A stretch of DNA of 64,000 bases from Chryseobacterium sp. JV274 (lineage in GTDB: Bacteria > Bacteroidota > Bacteroidia > Flavobacteriales > Weeksellaceae): contig NZ_LR824569.1 in the NCBI RefSeq assembly GCF_903969135.1, positions 3,865,001-3,929,000 of the forward strand, written 5' to 3'. Position numbers and translations under genes: made by a program. Below, in pieces: positions 56,935-64,000 of the stretch. Below the pieces are notes generated by a model, which saw only the letters and a list, made by a program, of their open reading frames with translations, was not told the origin of the DNA and ran no database searches. Every line of letters starts with the position of its first letter. Position 1 is the stretch's first letter.

Positions 56935-57552
56935 ATGAAAAAATATATAGTACTCTTTTTACTCCTTCCATTATGGGCTTTTTCTCAGAAAACAGTTTCA
57001 AAGGAAGAGAAAGATGTTCAGAAATTTCAGAAAGAACTCAATGCTGAATATCTGAATCCGAAAGAGACTCCATTAAGGGGAGATAACTTTAAAAACTTTA
57101 AAGGTCACCCTTTCTTTCCTTTTGATGCTAAATACAGAGTAACCGCAAAATTTGTTAAATCAAAAGATACTAAACCCTTTGAACTTCCTACTTCTTCAGG
57201 AAAAACAAAGACGTATCAGGAATATGGAAAAGCTACATTTATGCTGGATGATAAACCCTATACGGTTACCTTATATCAAAGCCTGGCTTTAATCAAGCAA
57301 GATAAATATAAAGACTATCTTTTTCTTCCGTTTCGTGATGCTACCAATGAAAAAGAAACCTATGGAGGAGGAAAATATATGGATTTAAAGATACCGAAAC
57401 GAAATACGATTGTGCTTGATTTCAATCAGTCCTATCATCCTTTTTGTGCCTATAATGCTTACGATTACAATTGCCCTGTTGTTCCTGAGGAGAATAAACT
57501 TCCTGTGGAAATCCGTGCGGGAGTAATGTATGAAGATATTTACCATCATTAA
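56935..57552 (+). CDS. DUF1684 family exported protein
   Basis: A 205-aa protein with signal peptide KYIVLFLLLPLWAFSQ. The motifs LPTSSGKTKTYQEYGKATF, YLFLPFRDATNEKETYGGGKY and HPFCAYNAYDYNCPVVPEENKL are the conserved DUF1684 core (F-x-F-D-x-T and Y-C-x-P-x-x-N). The function is unproved. A GNAT gene begins 4 nt after its stop. Confidence 0.88.
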   Translation: MKKYIVLFLLLPLWAFSQKTVSKEEKDVQKFQKELNAEYLNPKETPLRGDNFKNFKGHPFFPFDAKYRVTAKFVKSKDTKPFELPTSSGKTKTYQEYGKATFMLDDKPYTVTLYQSLALIKQDKYKDYLFLPFRDATNEKETYGGGKYMDLKIPKRNTIVLDFNQSYHPFCAYNAYDYNCPVVPEENKLPVEIRAGVMYEDIYHH

Positions 57553-57556
57553 GACT

Positions 57557-58030
57557 ATGATACATTTAGAATTCTTTAAACCAGAAGATCTTTCCGGAGT
57601 CAGTTATGCTTTGGATGAAAACCAGATGCAATTTACTGCGACAGCTCAACAGGCTTTGCAAAGTATCAACGAACGGGATGATGACGACGCATTTCCGATA
57701 ACGATATTTGAAAATGAGCTGCCTGTCGGGTTTTTTGTACTTGATTTCGGGAAAGATAAATTTGAACTTACCGATGATAAAACATCAGTTTTACTGCGTT
57801 CTTTATCTGTAAATCCTCAGATGCAGGGGAAAGGAATAGGAAAAATGGCTATGCTGGAAGTAGGAAATTTTGTAAAAACCCACTTTGGAGATTGTAACGA
57901 AATTGTACTGGCAGTAAATCAGAAAAATGATTCCGCATACCATATTTATCTTCAGTCAGGATATATTTTTGACGGTAAAACCAGAATAGGAAGAAGCGGT
58001 CCTCAATATCTGATGTACAAAAAACTTTAA
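57557..58030 (+). CDS. GNAT family N-acetyltransferase
   Basis: A 157-aa acetyltransferase. The acetyl-CoA motif is LRSLSVNPQMQGKGIGKMAM with the R/Q-x-x-G-x-G/A core. The C-terminal YLQSGYIFDGKTRIGRSGPQY is typical. The start MIHLEFF was chosen; an in-frame ATG 9 codons upstream lies inside the preceding gene. The substrate is unknown. Confidence 0.88.
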   Translation: MIHLEFFKPEDLSGVSYALDENQMQFTATAQQALQSINERDDDDAFPITIFENELPVGFFVLDFGKDKFELTDDKTSVLLRSLSVNPQMQGKGIGKMAMLEVGNFVKTHFGDCNEIVLAVNQKNDSAYHIYLQSGYIFDGKTRIGRSGPQYLMYKKL

Positions 58031-58074
58031 TAAAATTTTAAAATCATAATTTTTTATCTGCTGATATCTTTCCA

Positions 58075-58082
58075 TAACTTTG
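58075..58082 (+). promoter_or_regulatory. -7 promoter element TAACTTTG of the SDR gene
   Basis: A perfect TAnnTTTG; it lies over the upstream TTG at 58080, ruling that start out in favour of 58104. Confidence 0.6.
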
Positions 58083-58103
58083 AGTAACATCAAATTACAA
58101 AAC

Positions 58104-58913
58104 ATGGAAATATCACTTCAAAATCAGGTAGCTGTGGTTACAGGTGCCTCCAGCGGAATAGGTTCAGGAATTGCAAAATCATTAGCTGCAGCAGGAGCGA
58201 CAATCATTGTCAACCATTCTTCGGAAAGGTCTGCAGAAGAAGCCAAAGCTGTTTTGAAAGAAATCACTGATGCCGGAGGAAAAGGAGTAACCTATGCATG
58301 TGATGTATCCAAAGAAGATCAGGTGGTCAAAATGTTTCAGGATGTTGTTTCTGAATTTCAAACTGTAGATATTCTGGTGAATAATGCGGGTATTCAAAAA
58401 GATGCGAAATTCACCGAAATGAACATCGATCAGTGGAATGCTGTCATAGGGGTCAATCTTACGGGACAGTTTCTATGTGCCAGAGAAGCCATTAAAGAGT
58501 TTCTAAGGCGGGGAATAGACCCTTCACGTTCCATTGCATGTGGGAAGATTATTCATATCAGTTCTGTACACGAAATTATTCCGTGGGCCGGACATGCCAA
58601 CTACGCATCAAGCAAAGGAGCCATCAGAATGTTGATGCAAACTCTTGCTCAGGAATATGGTGCAGATAAAATCAGGGTCAATTCTATTTGCCCGGGAGCT
58701 ATTCAGACTCCTATTAATCAAAATGCCTGGAATACTCCTGAAGCACTGAATTCTCTTCTTACCCTTATTCCTTATAACAGAATCGGACAGCCTCAGGATA
58801 TTGGAAATTTAGCCGCTTTTCTGGCCAGTGATCTTGCTGATTATATTACCGGAACCAGCATCTTCGTTGATGGTGGAATGACTACGTTTGAGAGTTTTTC
58901 TACAGGAGGTTAA
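58104..58913 (+). CDS. SDR family oxidoreductase (glucose 1-dehydrogenase-like)
   Basis: A 269-aa short-chain dehydrogenase: VVTGASSGIGSGIAKSLA, NNAGIQ, and the catalytic HISSVHE followed by YASSKGA with Tyr and Lys. The C-terminal NSICPGAIQTPIN and GTSIFVDGGMT complete the fold. It resembles glucose 1-dehydrogenases and acts with NAD(P). It is upstream of a sugar hydrolase, so it may share a carbohydrate role. Confidence 0.88.
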   Translation: MEISLQNQVAVVTGASSGIGSGIAKSLAAAGATIIVNHSSERSAEEAKAVLKEITDAGGKGVTYACDVSKEDQVVKMFQDVVSEFQTVDILVNNAGIQKDAKFTEMNIDQWNAVIGVNLTGQFLCAREAIKEFLRRGIDPSRSIACGKIIHISSVHEIIPWAGHANYASSKGAIRMLMQTLAQEYGADKIRVNSICPGAIQTPINQNAWNTPEALNSLLTLIPYNRIGQPQDIGNLAAFLASDLADYITGTSIFVDGGMTTFESFSTGG

Positions 58914-59017
58914 GAAGTTCAAGGTTTAAAGTTTATAGTTTTGAGGTTGTTCTCATAGCTTCAAACGAGATCAGATATGACTCATTGCTTATTATTCATT
59001 ACTCATAATTATCGCTT

Positions 59018-61687
59018 ATGTCAGAAAAACAGAGAATTTCAGATATTTCATGGAAAAAATGGGGTCCTTATGTAAGTAACCGGGAATGGGGGCTTGTTCG
59101 TGAAGATTACAGTGAAAACGGAGATGCCTGGAATTATACCAGTCATGATACTGCGGAAGCCAAAACATACCGTTGGGGTGAGGAAGGCATATGCGGAATC
59201 TGTGATGACCTTCAGAAGCTTGTATTCTCTGTCGGATTCTGGAATAAAAAAGATAAAATGGTGAAAGAAAGGTTCTTTGGATTGACCAACGGACAGGGAA
59301 ATCACGGTGAAGATGTAAAGGAATATTTTTATTACCTGGATTCTACACCTACCCATTCTTATATGAAAATGCTGTATAAATATCCCCATACTATTTTTCC
59401 CTATGAAGATCTCATAAAAACAAATGCTTCAAGAAGTAAGGATGAAACGGAATATGAATTGATTGATACCGGAATTTTTGATAACAATGAATACTTTGAC
59501 ATTTTTATTGAATATGCAAAAGAAAGTCAGAATGATATTCTAGTCAGACTAACGGTTGTCAACAAATCTGAAAAAGAAGCATCCCTTGTAATATTGCCTA
59601 CGGTTTGGTTCAGAAACACCTGGAAGTGGGGCTATGATGACTATCAACCAAAATTGTATGCTGAAGATGCAGACCGGATTGAAGTAAATCATCAGGATAT
59701 TGACATCAAAAATGTATATGCAAAACAATCCTTAAAAACACTGTTTTGTAATAATGAAACCAATAATGAAAGACTTTACCAGTCGCAAAATGAATTTAAG
59801 TTCTGCAAAGACGGGATCAATAATTTTGTAATGACAGGTAACTCTCAATCTGTGAACCCGAAGAATGTAGGAACCAAAGCTTCTTTTTTTATTGATGAAG
59901 ATTTCAAAGCTGGGGAATCCAGAATATTTGAATTCAGAATATCGGATAAGGACTTACGAGAGCCGTTCGGTGATTTTGATACTGTTTTTAATCAAAGACA
60001 GAAAGAAGCAGATGAATTTTATGCTGAAATCCAGAAAGGAATTGCTTCGGAAGATGAGAGGCTGGTACAAAGACAGGCTTTTGCAGGGATGCTGTGGAAT
60101 AAAATGTTTTACCACTACAATGTTGAAAAATGGCTGAAAGGTGATCCTGCTGAAATGCCTCCTCCACAGTCGCGGAAAAAAATAAGAAATTACGACTGGA
60201 AGCATCTTAATAACGAACATATTATTTCCATGCCGGATAAATGGGAATATCCGTGGTATGCCACCTGGGATCTTGCATTTCATACCATCAGCTTTTCCTT
60301 GATAGATCCTGATTTTGCAAAGCATCAGCTGAAACTTTTCCTGTTTGAATGGTATATGCATCCAAACGGACAGCTTCCGGCCTACGAATGGAACTTGAGT
60401 GACGTGAATCCTCCGGTACATGCCTGGGCCGTTTTCAGAGTATTTAAAATTGATGAATATTTAAATAACAAACCTGACCTGGAATTTCTGGAAAGTGCTT
60501 TTCAGAAACTGTTAATGAACTTTACATGGTGGGTCAATAAAAAGGATACCAATGGCAATAACATATTTGAAGGAGGTTTCTTAGGACTTGATAATATTGG
60601 CGTTTTCGATCGGAATGCTGTTTTGCCAAACGGAGAGCAGCTGGAACAGTCGGACGGGACGAGCTGGATGGCCATGTTTGCCCTGAATATGATGCGGATT
60701 GCTTTGGAACTGGCTCTTTACAATAATGTGTATGAAGAAATGGCGATGAAGTTTTTTGAACATTTCCTGGCGATTGCCAATTCACTGGATAATATGGGTG
60801 AGGAAGAATTCAGTTTGTGGGATGAACAAGATGAGTTTTTCTATGATGCCATAGCTTCTAATGACGGAACGCATATGTATTTAAGATTAAGAACCATTGT
60901 AGGATTGATCCCGATGTTTGCCGTTGAGGTTATAGATGATGAAATGATTGAAAACCTGCCTAATTTTAAGAAAAGAATGAAATGGGTACTGGAAAATAAA
61001 CCGGAACTGGCTTCTCTGGTTTCAAGGTGGGAAGTCAAAGGCCAGGATTCCAAACACCTTTTGTCTTTGCTTCGCGGACACCGTTTGAAAAGATTATTAA
61101 ACAGAATGCTGAATCCGGATGAATTTTTAAGTGATTATGGAGTAAGAGCGTTATCAAAAGAGTATGAAAATAATCCTTATACTTTAACACTGAATGAAAC
61201 GGATTATAGTGTGAAATATACTCCCGCAGAAAGTGACAGCGGGCTTTTCGGAGGGAACAGCAATTGGCGCGGTCCGGTGTGGTTTCCTATTAATTTTTTG
61301 ATTATCGATAGTCTTCAGCGCTTTTTCTTCTACTATAGTCCCGATTTTTTAGTGGAATATCCTACAGGGAGTGGAAACTATTTAAACCTTGATCAGATAG
61401 CGGATGCTTTAAACAAACGGCTTGCAAAGATTTTTTTAAAGGATGAAAAAGGGAAAAGACCTGTCCACGGGCAGTATGAAAGATTTCAGACGGATCCGGA
61501 CTTTAAAGATTATATCCTGTTCTACGAATATTTTCATGGGGACAACGGACGTGGAGTAGGAGCTTCCCACCAGACAGGCTGGACGGGACTTATTGCCAAG
61601 ATCTTACAGCCAAGATTCTCCAAAAAAGAAATTGCCGAATCTGAAACTGAAATGCCTGCAGATATTGAAAAAACAAAAGAATCATAA
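59018..61687 (+). CDS. GH63-like glucosidase/mannosylglycerate hydrolase-type protein
   Basis: An 889-aa cytosolic protein without a signal peptide. The (alpha/alpha)6 barrel motifs are WYATWDLAFHTISFSLIDP, LPAYEWNLSDVNPPVHAWAV and NSNWRGPVWFPINFLII, with glutamate and aspartate catalytic candidates (DLAFH and the EW of AYEW). These match the MGH1-like/GH63 C-terminal group, which cut alpha-glucosidic or mannosylglycerate bonds. The substrate is unknown. It follows the SDR gene after 104 nt of ATTACTCATT-type repeat. Confidence 0.85.
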   Translation: MSEKQRISDISWKKWGPYVSNREWGLVREDYSENGDAWNYTSHDTAEAKTYRWGEEGICGICDDLQKLVFSVGFWNKKDKMVKERFFGLTNGQGNHGEDVKEYFYYLDSTPTHSYMKMLYKYPHTIFPYEDLIKTNASRSKDETEYELIDTGIFDNNEYFDIFIEYAKESQNDILVRLTVVNKSEKEASLVILPTVWFRNTWKWGYDDYQPKLYAEDADRIEVNHQDIDIKNVYAKQSLKTLFCNNETNNERLYQSQNEFKFCKDGINNFVMTGNSQSVNPKNVGTKASFFIDEDFKAGESRIFEFRISDKDLREPFGDFDTVFNQRQKEADEFYAEIQKGIASEDERLVQRQAFAGMLWNKMFYHYNVEKWLKGDPAEMPPPQSRKKIRNYDWKHLNNEHIISMPDKWEYPWYATWDLAFHTISFSLIDPDFAKHQLKLFLFEWYMHPNGQLPAYEWNLSDVNPPVHAWAVFRVFKIDEYLNNKPDLEFLESAFQKLLMNFTWWVNKKDTNGNNIFEGGFLGLDNIGVFDRNAVLPNGEQLEQSDGTSWMAMFALNMMRIALELALYNNVYEEMAMKFFEHFLAIANSLDNMGEEEFSLWDEQDEFFYDAIASNDGTHMYLRLRTIVGLIPMFAVEVIDDEMIENLPNFKKRMKWVLENKPELASLVSRWEVKGQDSKHLLSLLRGHRLKRLLNRMLNPDEFLSDYGVRALSKEYENNPYTLTLNETDYSVKYTPAESDSGLFGGNSNWRGPVWFPINFLIIDSLQRFFFYYSPDFLVEYPTGSGNYLNLDQIADALNKRLAKIFLKDEKGKRPVHGQYERFQTDPDFKDYILFYEYFHGDNGRGVGASHQTGWTGLIAKILQPRFSKKEIAESETEMPADIEKTKES

Positions 61688-61706
61688 AACAATACTACCC
61701 ATCGGC

Positions 61707-62393
61707 CTATTCAAATATCTGCTGGATAATTTCCAATGAGGCAGGTGTTTTGAAGTCTGTGATATGATAATGATAATATATCAGAAGGCTGTCCAGAAAA
61801 TCTTTTCTTAATGAAGAGTGGATTTTTGTAGCATATAGATTTTCAGCACAAAGTGCTTCTTTCCATAATGTAGAAATTTCTTCATTGAATTGCTGATGAC
61901 AGATTCCTAAGGAAAAAGTTCCGGTTTCCGGATCTAAAAACTTACCGTCACCCAACAGTGGAGCAACTCCCTGAATTTTTAAAACAGCCAGTAAAAAGAG
62001 CAGATGTGCCTGATAATTCCTGTTCGTTAGTTCATTGATAAAATGATTTATGCCGGTATAGATAGGAATATTTTTATCCTCATATTTAAGGATATGACTC
62101 AGGAAATCTGAAATAAAGAAAATAACGGTATTGACTTTTATATCTGTATAAATGTCATTATTTTTTACCAGTTCAAACTTTGAAACAGTTGGTATACCAT
62201 TGCCACGGAGAGGTTGTATTGAAAAATTCAGATGGCTCAGGGGCAGCAGCAGGGCTTTCTTTTTGTTCTTTTTAGCATAAATTCCTTTCAGAAAATAGCT
62301 TTGAAAACCCTCTTCTTCAGTAAAACAATGCAATACAGCATCATTTTCTCCATATTTTATAAACGAAAGTAAAAAACCGTTTTGTGAATTCAT
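61707..62393 (-). CDS. recO: DNA repair protein RecO
   Basis: A 228-aa protein: an N-terminal OB-fold (GFLLSFIKYGENDAVLHCFTEEEGF) followed by the helical RecO domain with QAHLLFLLAVLKIQGVAPLL. It helps load RecA in the RecFOR pathway. The position 3 nt downstream of the PorZ-like gene is usual in Flavobacteria. Confidence 0.9.
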   Translation of the reverse strand: MNSQNGFLLSFIKYGENDAVLHCFTEEEGFQSYFLKGIYAKKNKKKALLLPLSHLNFSIQPLRGNGIPTVSKFELVKNNDIYTDIKVNTVIFFISDFLSHILKYEDKNIPIYTGINHFINELTNRNYQAHLLFLLAVLKIQGVAPLLGDGKFLDPETGTFSLGICHQQFNEEISTLWKEALCAENLYATKIHSSLRKDFLDSLLIYYHYHITDFKTPASLEIIQQIFE

Positions 62394-62396
62394 TAA

Positions 62397-64000
62397 TTAA
62401 TTGACTACTCCTATTTTGGCTGTAGCTTTATCTGACCCATCTTCATTGGTCATCAGGACAAAGTACATTCCTGATGCTACTCTTACCCCTTTCTGATTAT
62501 TAAGATCCCATTCATAATAACCTCCTCTTGCTACTGCAGAGTGTACAACATTTCCTGCTGCATCTACAATTCTTATATTCGTTTTTTCTGCAAGACCCTT
62601 AAGGGTAACTTTTCCTTTAAAATTAGAATATACAACAGGGTTAGGATATACTACAACATCACCGAAATTGGAAGTTACATCAGCAACATCACCCTGATAT
62701 GTTACAATACCATTATATGTTACAAAATATACTTTCCCGGTTTTCTTATCAACTTTTATATCTGTAACACTGTTTGTAGGAAGAGGTGAATTTTCTTTAG
62801 TAAAATGTTTTATTGTTTTCTGGCCGTCAGCAGAAAGGTAATATACACCACCACCATCAATGGAAACCCATTTGTAATTTCCTTCGTCTACTGCGATCTG
62901 AAGAATAGCTGATTCCCTGAAAAGCTCTTCACCCAGCCCGTTTTGTTCTATGACTATAGGTTCTACTTCCGGCTGTGGATTTTTTATCTCAGATGCAGCA
63001 TTAGGCATAATCCTTAAACCTCCGTCTGTACCGATCCATGCATCTCCGGACTTATCAAATGCTACAGATAAGATTCCTCCTGAACTATTAAATCCATTAG
63101 AAGAACCCAGAATATAATCTGTATCATCGGAAAGGTTGGTTGCATTTTTATAGTCATATACCCAAAAGTTATTAGATCTCGGTAGCGGAGTCCACAGCAT
63201 ATTTTCATGGAAAACGGCCTTTTGTATACCATCACTGGCAAGAACTATTTTCTTGATGATAAAATCATCAGCGGCTTTATCATAGATTCCCATGGAAGGG
63301 TTTCCGTCATTAAATCCGAAGGAAACAAAAAGATTGTTCTGAGTATCTGTAGTCAATCCTACCGGACGTCTGTAGTAAGGCTGTGCACCGAGATTATAAT
63401 ACTTTACCAGATCAAAATCTTTGCTTGTGGCATTATATTTCATTCTGTAAACCCCATTATCCAGCATTGTATAGTTAGTAAAGAGAACTTCATTACTGTT
63501 ATAAGGACTTATAATAGCATCCAATACGTTGACAAAGACTGGACGATTTGGATTACTTTTATTGAAAAAAGAAGGATAAATCCAATCCGTACCGTTGAAA
63601 TAATAAAATCCCGGTTCTTGTGGAATAATGGACGGGTGGTTGTAATTATTTGCTCTGGCACCAGAGGAAACCAGAAGCTGATTATTATCGAAAAGATTAA
63701 TATTATAGGCAAAATTGTAGTAAGGGCCTGATGGTTTGAAAGTATTATTACTTTCATCCTTGATCCCTGATAATACGGTTCCTCCAAAAATTTTTCCACC
63801 AGCTGTTATTGCAGTGTTGCATTCTTCTCCAAGGCTTACCGCATTTTGTGATACCCCGTTTATTCCGTAGGTATACACTCTGTTGTCAGTAACTATAATA
63901 TTATTAGATGTAACAACGATATCACGGATATTATCAAAGTTCGTAGGAAGCTGAGTCGGAGTGCCGTTGTTGTAAAAATAGGCCGCTGTAGCTGATGAAT
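62397..64000 (-). CDS. porZ: PorZ-like type IX secretion protein (5' end outside window)
   Basis: The frame is open from the right edge, so the N terminus is missing; 534 codons are visible. Repeated beta-propeller blades (GDAWIGTDGGLRIMP, YKWVSIDGGGVYYLS, VTDIKVDKKTGKVYFVTYNG) resemble two-component-regulator propellers. The C terminus is a type A sorting domain: VVVYPNPVV...NIRIVDAAGNV and GMYFVLMTNEDG. PorZ is part of the T9SS attachment complex at the cell surface. The recO neighbour supports the call. Confidence 0.85.
   Translation of the reverse strand, partial: SSATAAYFYNNGTPTQLPTNFDNIRDIVVTSNNIIVTDNRVYTYGINGVSQNAVSLGEECNTAITAGGKIFGGTVLSGIKDESNNTFKPSGPYYNFAYNINLFDNNQLLVSSGARANNYNHPSIIPQEPGFYYFNGTDWIYPSFFNKSNPNRPVFVNVLDAIISPYNSNEVLFTNYTMLDNGVYRMKYNATSKDFDLVKYYNLGAQPYYRRPVGLTTDTQNNLFVSFGFNDGNPSMGIYDKAADDFIIKKIVLASDGIQKAVFHENMLWTPLPRSNNFWVYDYKNATNLSDDTDYILGSSNGFNSSGGILSVAFDKSGDAWIGTDGGLRIMPNAASEIKNPQPEVEPIVIEQNGLGEELFRESAILQIAVDEGNYKWVSIDGGGVYYLSADGQKTIKHFTKENSPLPTNSVTDIKVDKKTGKVYFVTYNGIVTYQGDVADVTSNFGDVVVYPNPVVYSNFKGKVTLKGLAEKTNIRIVDAAGNVVHSAVARGGYYEWDLNNQKGVRVASGMYFVLMTNEDGSDKATAKIGVVN

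Overview
The window looks like chromosome from a flavobacterium, most likely Chryseobacterium or a close relative (Weeksellaceae). The reasons are AT-rich DNA, many promoters with the Bacteroidota -7 element TAnnTTTG, a type IX secretion protein (PorZ-like, with a C-terminal sorting domain) beside recO, and a malate:quinone oxidoreductase. No phage structural, integrase or plasmid genes were seen.

Left part (1-30.5 kb) is an RNA-centred stress or conflict island. At 268-513 there are three aberrant tRNA-like genes, then TatD, deoD and a VOC protein. At 3.0-11.2 kb lies a seven-gene overlapping operon that matches the MoxR-vWA-beta-propeller ternary conflict system. At 12.3-14.7 kb there is an array of 18 tRNA-like genes. 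One has a 51-nt insertion in its T-loop and one has no T-arm. Five copies of a covarying hairpin are interspersed. Directly downstream are genes for RNA ends: a YkuK-type RNase H fold, a cyclic-phosphate-processing receiver domain, a DinB-like protein, an Rnl2-type RNA ligase, an RNase Z-like protein, a COG4186-like phosphoesterase and two tandem DEDDh exonucleases. Next come a frameshifted and an intact DUF6493-like protein, a SWIM zinc-finger protein, and the Ro60 orthologue rsr (TROVE). Downstream of rsr are about eight Y RNA-like elements. Four of them carry a circularly permuted tRNA-like module (T-arm, closed acceptor stem, D-arm), as described for YrlA. A 19-bp dyad operator sits 9-10 nt upstream of the -7 element of rsr and of three promoters in the Y RNA block.

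Middle part: two small HTH proteins, a SulP transporter, and a stand-alone EF-G paralogue. The EF-G paralogue has a leader ORF and a terminator/antiterminator pair typical of translation-dependent attenuation. Then comes a tellurite-resistance-type stress cluster (HAD, PRTase, TerD, TelA, an unknown protein, TerD, TerC; 36.2-42.2 kb).

Right part (42.5-64 kb) is more ordinary chromosome: TetR with its palindromic operator and an NTF2-like gene, a catalase-family protein, FKBP, lipoproteins, an Rrf2 regulon with two matching operators, an M23 peptidase, gpsA, mqo, an ANT(6)-like nucleotidyltransferase, a GMC oxidoreductase, DUF1684, GNAT, SDR, a GH63-like hydrolase, recO and a partial porZ.

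My main inference is that the tRNA-like array, the RNA-end repair genes, rsr with its Y RNAs and the ternary system together form an RNA damage sensing and repair island. All sequence calls were made by eye; nothing was searched or folded by computer.
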